From Heterocephalus glaber (Eukaryota; Chordata; Mammalia; Rodentia; Bathyergidae): 64,000 bases of DNA. The stretch is from assembly GCF_000247695.1 (NCBI RefSeq), contig NW_004624848.1, positions 5,387,752-5,451,751 of the forward strand, written 5' to 3'. A model generated the notes under the pieces. The model ran no database searches. It was not told the origin of the DNA and saw only the letters and a program-made list of their open reading frames with translations. The position numbers and the translations under genes are program-made. Below, piece after piece: positions 59,150 through 64,000 of this stretch. Numbering within the stretch: the stretch's first letter is position 1; each line of letters begins with the position of its first letter.

Positions 59150-59780
59150 CCTGCACCTGGACTGGTTTGGGGAAGACAGTTTTCCATGGAATGAAGTGCA
59201 GGGATAGTTGAGGGGTAATCTGAGCTCACCTCATTTATTGTGCAGTCTATTCCTATTATTATTATGTTGTAATATATAATGCAGTAATTATACAATTCAT
59301 CACCATGCAGAATCATCAGTACATATCAGAAAAGGCAGAATTGGTCATTTAGCTCCTATAAAGCCTGTTGCCAGATGCAGCGTTAGCTGTCTCCTGCACT
59401 CTCGGGTTGGGCTCCACTAGGTGAGGACGTTCCTTGGTCTCTACAGTCAGACCTCCCGGTCTGTGCTTGCAGCTGCTCCCCAAGCTGACATCACCGCCTC
59501 AGCTCCAGCTTGGATCATCAGCCCTCGGTTCTCCCTCCCACCTCAGTCATGGGAAGGTGTAGTTCAAGCAGAGATCTTGCTCCTTAGAGAGTAGAATGCA
59601 GCTGCTGCTCTGAACAGAGGTGGAGCCACAGAGACAGGAGTGGGAGGAGCCGCTGTGATACTCATGGGCCACGTATCCCCACGGGCCATGTCTGCTGCCC
59701 AGCCTGCTTCTCTCCAGGCCAATGGTAGTTGGTGATGCCCAGGGCCTGGAGCTGGGGCCCTGCACCACCAGATACTGCAA
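59150..59780. mobile_element. hAT non-autonomous DNA transposon (MER1-like)
   Basis: GGTTTGGGGAAGACAGTTTT, CCTCATTTATTGTGCAGTCT, TATTATTATGTTGTAATATA and TAATTATACAATTCATCACC match the AT-rich middle of the MER1 family. CTTGCTCCTTAGAGAGTAGA, ATGCAGCTGCTGCTCTGAAC and AGAGGTGGAGCC match its GC-rich right arm. Ends and 8-bp target duplication were not resolved. The minus-strand open frames here are chance. Confidence 0.6.
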
Positions 59781-59988
59781 ATCGCAGGCACTGATGACAC
59801 AAAGAGGCGGAGCATGCACTTTACATTAGGAAAATGTGACTTTCAGGAGCAGTAGCAACAAAAAATGAATGAAAAGTTTGGCAAAAATGGCAAATACTTC
59901 ATTTTGCGCTATTATATAAAACACAGGTCAAAGCAGGAAGGCTTTAAACAAAGTAGAGAATGTGCAGTAAGCTTTAAACCAACCGTTT

Positions 59989-60398
59989 AGATGTGTTATG
60001 GCTTCTGTCTCGATGTCCCTCCAAGCCCCATGCACTCCTGGTGGGGCTGTTTGGAGGTGGCTGGTTCTAGGGTGTGTGAATGGGCACCATTGGTGTGTGG
60101 CAAGTAAACTAGCCCACTGACTGGCTTAGCACGACCTGGGTGTAGATAATGGATAATGGGAAGGTCCAGACTGGGTGTGGGTGCCAACAGCACTAGGCTT
60201 GGAGCCCAAATGGAAGAAAAGGGAAGCTCCTTGCATCCTGCCTCTCATGCTGTAAAGTACTTGTCCTCTGCCAGGCCTCTGTGCTATGCCACCCTGACTT
60301 GGACCCAGGCAACTAGGGGTGAACCCCCACAAACTGTGAGCTAAATAAGTTACCTTTTAACTTGTGGCTCAGCAACAAGCAAGCAACTGAGACAGATG
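59989..60398 (+). mobile_element. Solo MaLR LTR, 400 bp, with 5-bp target duplication
   Basis: The LTR 59,994-60,393 begins TGTTATGGCTTCTGTC, contains TGGTGGGGCTGTTTGGAGGT, and ends with the MaLR 3' block AACTGTGAGCTAAATAAG, CTTTTAACTTGTGGCTCAGC and AACTGAGAC. AGATG flanks it at 59,989-59,993 and 60,394-60,398. The 5-bp duplication around an LTR with no interior shows an ERVL-type insertion later reduced to a solo LTR by recombination. Confidence 0.85.
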
Positions 60399-60590
60399 AC
60401 CTCTCCAGCATGGCCACACAGGTGCTTTGGCCATTTCTTTTTCATTTTATTGCTTGCCATTTTGTTTCCCACACCCAGCCCGTTATACGCAAACTTACTT
60501 TAATACACAGGTTAGTCACTTTCTGACCCTGTTTTGTGAACCTGGTGACCTAGGAACTTACACTCTATCCTTATACAAAGCATAATTTGG
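60399..60590. other. Unassigned sequence
   Basis: Nothing recognised between the solo LTR and the inverted-repeat arm. Confidence 0.35.
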
Positions 60591-60591
60591 G

Positions 60592-60695
60592 ATTTAGGTA
60601 ACTCAGTGGCTTCACAGAAATTACTTATCAAACGTATGTGTGCTCAAATTTATTTTTAACTTCCATTTCTGAAAACATTCTCTCAGCTGTATGCA
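60592..60695 (+). repeat. Left arm of a 105-bp inverted repeat
   Basis: ATTTAGGTAACTCAGTGGCT through AAATTACTTATCAAAC, TTTATTTTTAACTTCCATTT and CTGTATGCATG matches the reverse complement of 62,109-62,215, with about nine differences by eye. The family is not recognised. Confidence 0.85.
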
Positions 60696-61745
60696 TGCAC
60701 TTCAGACCTTGCAAGGCAATATTTCCAATATTTCTTTGGCTTTGTTTGCTTTTCATAACAGCTAAACAGAATAAAATGAAAGAAATGACTGTTCTCTGTC
60801 CTTAGATATAAAAAAAATATTGCCCACCATATGTTCTTCTTCATATTTCTTTAAATTTTAATGCTAAACTTGATCATTTTTTATATAATGATTAAATGAT
60901 GACAATATAGCTATAATAAAACAACCATGTCCTTGGTATGTTGAGGTTTTTGAGTGAATAAAAACAGTTTCTACTTTAATCTGTTTACCAAAATTACTAT
61001 AAGTTTGTCTCATAAGTCTCACTCATTTATATTGACTGATCTTCATTTTTTCTCAAGGTCTTGTTTCCAAAAATCTGAAACAAGTAACTTATGTTACTTA
61101 TGTTACTTAAGTTACTTAGGTTGAATTGAAAATAAAACTTTGTTCCACATAATCTCTTTGTCTCCAGTTACTTTGTTCTTAATATAACAGATTCATCACA
61201 AAGCAATTTTTTAAAAACACTTTTCCCTCTTGACCTCCTCTTCTTATGTATGGTGCATACATGTACTCATTTTTGCTTTTCCTTTAGCTTTTCCTATATA
61301 TCACAAACAAGTCAACACTATTTATTTGCCCTCCTTGTCTGTAATTTAGATGATATGAATAAAAATATGAAACAGTACTATCCAGCTGAGCCCATGTTAA
61401 TTTTTGAAATGCAAAAAGTAAAGTATGGTTTCTGTTCTTAAAAATCTTATCACTGGGTATAAAGACAAATAAAGTATCAATAAGTAAAGTTCCATAACAC
61501 AAATATCATGAGGGCGCACTAGAAATCCAGAATCCCTAGAGAAATTGTCTCCTTGGCTAGAAGAATGACAATATACACAATATATTCAAATAGCTTTTTC
61601 ATTTCTTTATACAAACACACCACATTGGTGAATTATAAAGAAGGTACCATATATTTAATCTAGCACTTACTTGTAAGAAATTTAGAGTATTAACATATTG
61701 GGAAACTAATGGGAAGTCAAACATTTCATTTGACGTTTGGAATAC
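60696..61745. other. AT-rich spacer
   Basis: No gene. A short tandem GTTACTTAT/GTTACTTAA run lies at about 61,080-61,120. Frames at 61,250-61,502 have no domain. Confidence 0.4.
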
Positions 61746-62060
61746 AGGTGCTCCTGACTTACGAAGCAGTCATATCTCAACAAGTGAAAATATCATCAGT
61801 CAAAAATGCAAGTAGTACCATGATGTACCAAACACCATAGCTTAGCTTAGCTTAGCTTAGCATACCTTAAATGCTCTCCGGTCACTTCTTTTAACCTATA
61901 TTGGGGAAAATCATCTAGTAAAAAGCCTATTTTAGAATAACACATTTCGTTGATCATATAATTTATTGAATAACATACTGAGATGAAAAGCAGGATGCTC
62001 ATATGAGCAAGCTCTCCAATCACTACAAAGTCAAAAGGTCATCACATTGCAAATTGAAGC
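61746..62060 (+). mobile_element. Tigger-like non-autonomous DNA transposon, 3' truncated
   Basis: CAGGTGCTCCTGACTTACGA, CAAGTGAAAATATCATCAGT, ACCAAACACCATAGCTTAGC, GGGGAAAATCATCTAGTA and AAAGCCTATTTTAGAATAAC follow a known mammalian Tigger/MER-type element in order. An AGCTT pentamer is expanded to about five units at 61,838-61,861. The right terminal repeat was not found. Confidence 0.7.
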
Positions 62061-62108
62061 CCCCTAAGCCAGGGATGTCATGAACAATTTACATATCCTG
62101 TGTGAACC

Positions 62109-62215
62109 ACACTCATACAGTGAGAGAATGGTTTCAGAAATGGAAGTTAAAAATAAATGTGACCACACATAAGTTTGATAAGTAATTTCCGTGAAGCCAC
62201 TAAGTTATCTAAATT
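62109..62215 (-). repeat. Right arm of a 105-bp inverted repeat
   Basis: Reverse complement of 60,592-60,695, about 90% identical by eye. It starts about 50 bases after the Tigger-like element. Confidence 0.85.
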
Positions 62216-64000
62216 AAATGACATACTGGTAAATACAACCTGCAGATACAGGGAGTATGAATAGCATATTCTAGTATCTTTCTAAAATATAGTGTACATT
62301 TCTATATCACAGAGCAAGTAGTTATAGAAATTTCAAAATATTAATTATGAATATATTGAGGGTTGTAGATTAAGAATTTAAATATTCTAACATGTGTAGT
62401 TATTATAAAAGGCTATTGCATTTCTTTAATATCGATTAGAGATATTACATTTGGTAGACTCACTGAGTATTCTCTGCATTTTCACCGAAGCGTTAGAGGT
62501 AGAGACGATGGCTCAGGAGCTGTTTTACAATGACTGAGGTGGGGGAGAGGTGGACTAAGCAGCCACAGCCCCGCCAGGAACATGCTGAGGTGCAAGTGAC
62601 TCCCCAGGGGAAGTCCTGTGTGAGGGAGATCCAACCAGGAGGAACAGCCAGGCTGGGGTCTGGGCGAGGGCTTCCCGAGCTCACCGTTACACTGTTCCAT
62701 AAATCCTGTGACGTAAATGCATGGTAGAGAACAACTGTGGTTCTCAGAGCAGGCTCTGTTTTAACTGTCCAGAAGAGTGGCAGTGTCTGGTGATGTATTC
62801 AAAAGCACCTGAGGCATGAGCTTCACTCATTTTCTCTCCTCTCCTGTTTACTTCAACTGTTTGAAGTTTCTTTTTTCTCAATTAATGCAGCTTCTTATAT
62901 AGATTAGGGCTTAACTTTAGTATTAATATTAGTGGTAGTATATAAAATAGTTGGTGTCAGAAAGTGTTCAGGAGTTTAGATGACACGTATTTCCAGAAGT
63001 CTGCTCCTTGATTTGGTGCAGCTGCAGTCTGCATGTGTGCATGTGTGAGTCTTCAGTTAATGACAACAAGGAAAAATACTAACCCTCTTGCTGTTAATTT
63101 GTTTTGGATTTTCTTTTATTTCTTGATGTGCATTTCATATTTTATTAAATAATCTTGATAGTTTACTGAGTCAAAATAGGATATTTATTTTGAGATAATT
63201 GTATTTACTTTTGCTAGAAGTAAGTGCATGGGAAGCACTCACGATTGTTTTGGGCTTTGGTCCATTTTGATGGCGTGGGATAATAAGGAATTCTCCCATG
63301 AGAGCTCCTTAGCTTTCCAGCCTGATCCGTGAGGCCAGAACCTTGGTGATCGTAAGTGGTAATTTTGAGACAATTCAGTTGATAATGCTGATTTTTGCTC
63401 AATTTGGGGGTGTTAGTCTTTTGTCTTTTAAATATTTATTATTTTAAATGTTTTAAACATTTAAAACATTTTAAACATTTGTAATATTCTATACAGTATA
63501 GTGGGCCTAACAATAAATTATTTTGCTTTTATTTATTTACCATATATATGATAAAATTCAGTATCAGTAGACAGATTTATTAAAATCAATTACATTGTGA
63601 GAAAGAGAAATCTCAACAATTCTGGCTTTTCTCACACTCCGAAAGGTTATTATCACACTTGTTAGGAGATTCAAAAAAGTAAAACCTTTCCCATGAACTT
63701 TAAATTAAAATAAATATTTAATTCAAAAGTAGTTAGGATCATTTTACTTCTATTTCAAATCAAATACAGCCCATTGGAACAGAAAAAAATTAATGAATGT
63801 TTTCATTCAGAGAGGTGTTATATTACCATTTTTAAATTATATTTTGAATTTAATGTTTTATACAAATATCATATGAAATTGGGCTCCTGTACTTTGCACT
63901 AGGTATTATTAATTGTGATCCATGGGCAATAGGGAATCTTTATAGAATTAAAATTGGAATACCTGAACTGTAATTAACACCTTCCTGTGGAATGAACCCT
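62216..64000. other. AT-rich sequence with no recognised feature
   Basis: 62,500-62,700 is GC-richer, with overlapping 63-72 codon frames on both strands and no domain. 63,440-63,480 has a palindromic TTTTAAACATTTAAAACATT run. The rest is AT-rich and unassigned to the end of the window. Confidence 0.4.

Noticed and set aside
61838..61861. AGCTT pentamer run as a separate satellite
   Set aside because: It lies inside a Tigger-like element at a point where the family already has a similar motif; only about five units.
1..64000. CRISPR arrays, operons, bacterial or phage genes
   Set aside because: No regularly spaced repeats with unique spacers and no dense coding; repeat content is plainly mammalian.

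Overview
The window looks like nuclear DNA from a non-muroid rodent. It is AT-rich and gene-poor, and it carries tRNA-derived ID SINEs with the RNA polymerase III A and B boxes. It also has B1 SINEs with the internal duplication, a B1+ID dimer, L1 LINEs, ERVL-MaLR LTRs, hAT and Tigger DNA transposons and MIRs. That combination is rodent; the ID consensus and the absence of B2/B4 point away from mouse and rat. A beaver- or squirrel-like lineage is my guess and was not tested. I found no confidently intact protein-coding gene; essentially every recognisable coding segment is a retrotransposon remnant, a transposase remnant or a processed pseudogene.

Layout. 0-5 kb: a 67-bp minisatellite, then an antisense L1 ORF2 fragment and a MaLR LTR fragment. 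5-11 kb: ID and B1-dID SINEs, an LTR-like segment, and two unidentified coding-like remnants (7.77-8.19 kb on +, 8.39-8.95 kb on -). 12.5-15 kb: decayed sense L1, followed by a small CpG-rich island at 15.16-15.45 kb. 15.5-22.3 kb: featureless AT-rich DNA. 22-27 kb: an LTR, MIRs, L1 3' fragments and a 5'-truncated processed pseudogene of TUBGCP4 (25.3-26.7 kb). 28-33 kb: microsatellites, ID and antisense L1. 33.9-35.4 kb: exon-like open frames next to splice-site-like motifs, function unknown. 36.3-37.3 kb: a mariner transposase remnant, an L1 tail and an ID. 38.8-41.3 kb: GC-rich sequence probably from a MaLR interior, a second copy of the 22-kb LTR, a MaLR LTR and an L1 ORF1 C-terminus. 41.4-46 kb: stacked L1s, two of them with 5' inversions. 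56.3-64 kb: two IDs, a MaLR internal+LTR unit, a hAT element, a solo LTR with target duplication, a Tigger-like element and a 105-bp inverted repeat.

The dominant large-scale structure is a 100-N assembly gap at 50,184-50,283. The 6,055 bp ending 18 bases before the gap (44,111-50,165) recur after it (50,284-56,338) at a constant offset of 6,173, with no difference found in the parts I compared. The second copy starts at the first base after the gap. This is best read as two contig ends that overlap but were not merged, so everything in 50,284-56,338 is probably a second record of the same DNA. No previously undescribed biological system is convincingly present; the strongest open questions are the exon-like frames near 34 kb and the unidentified coding-like remnants near 8 kb.
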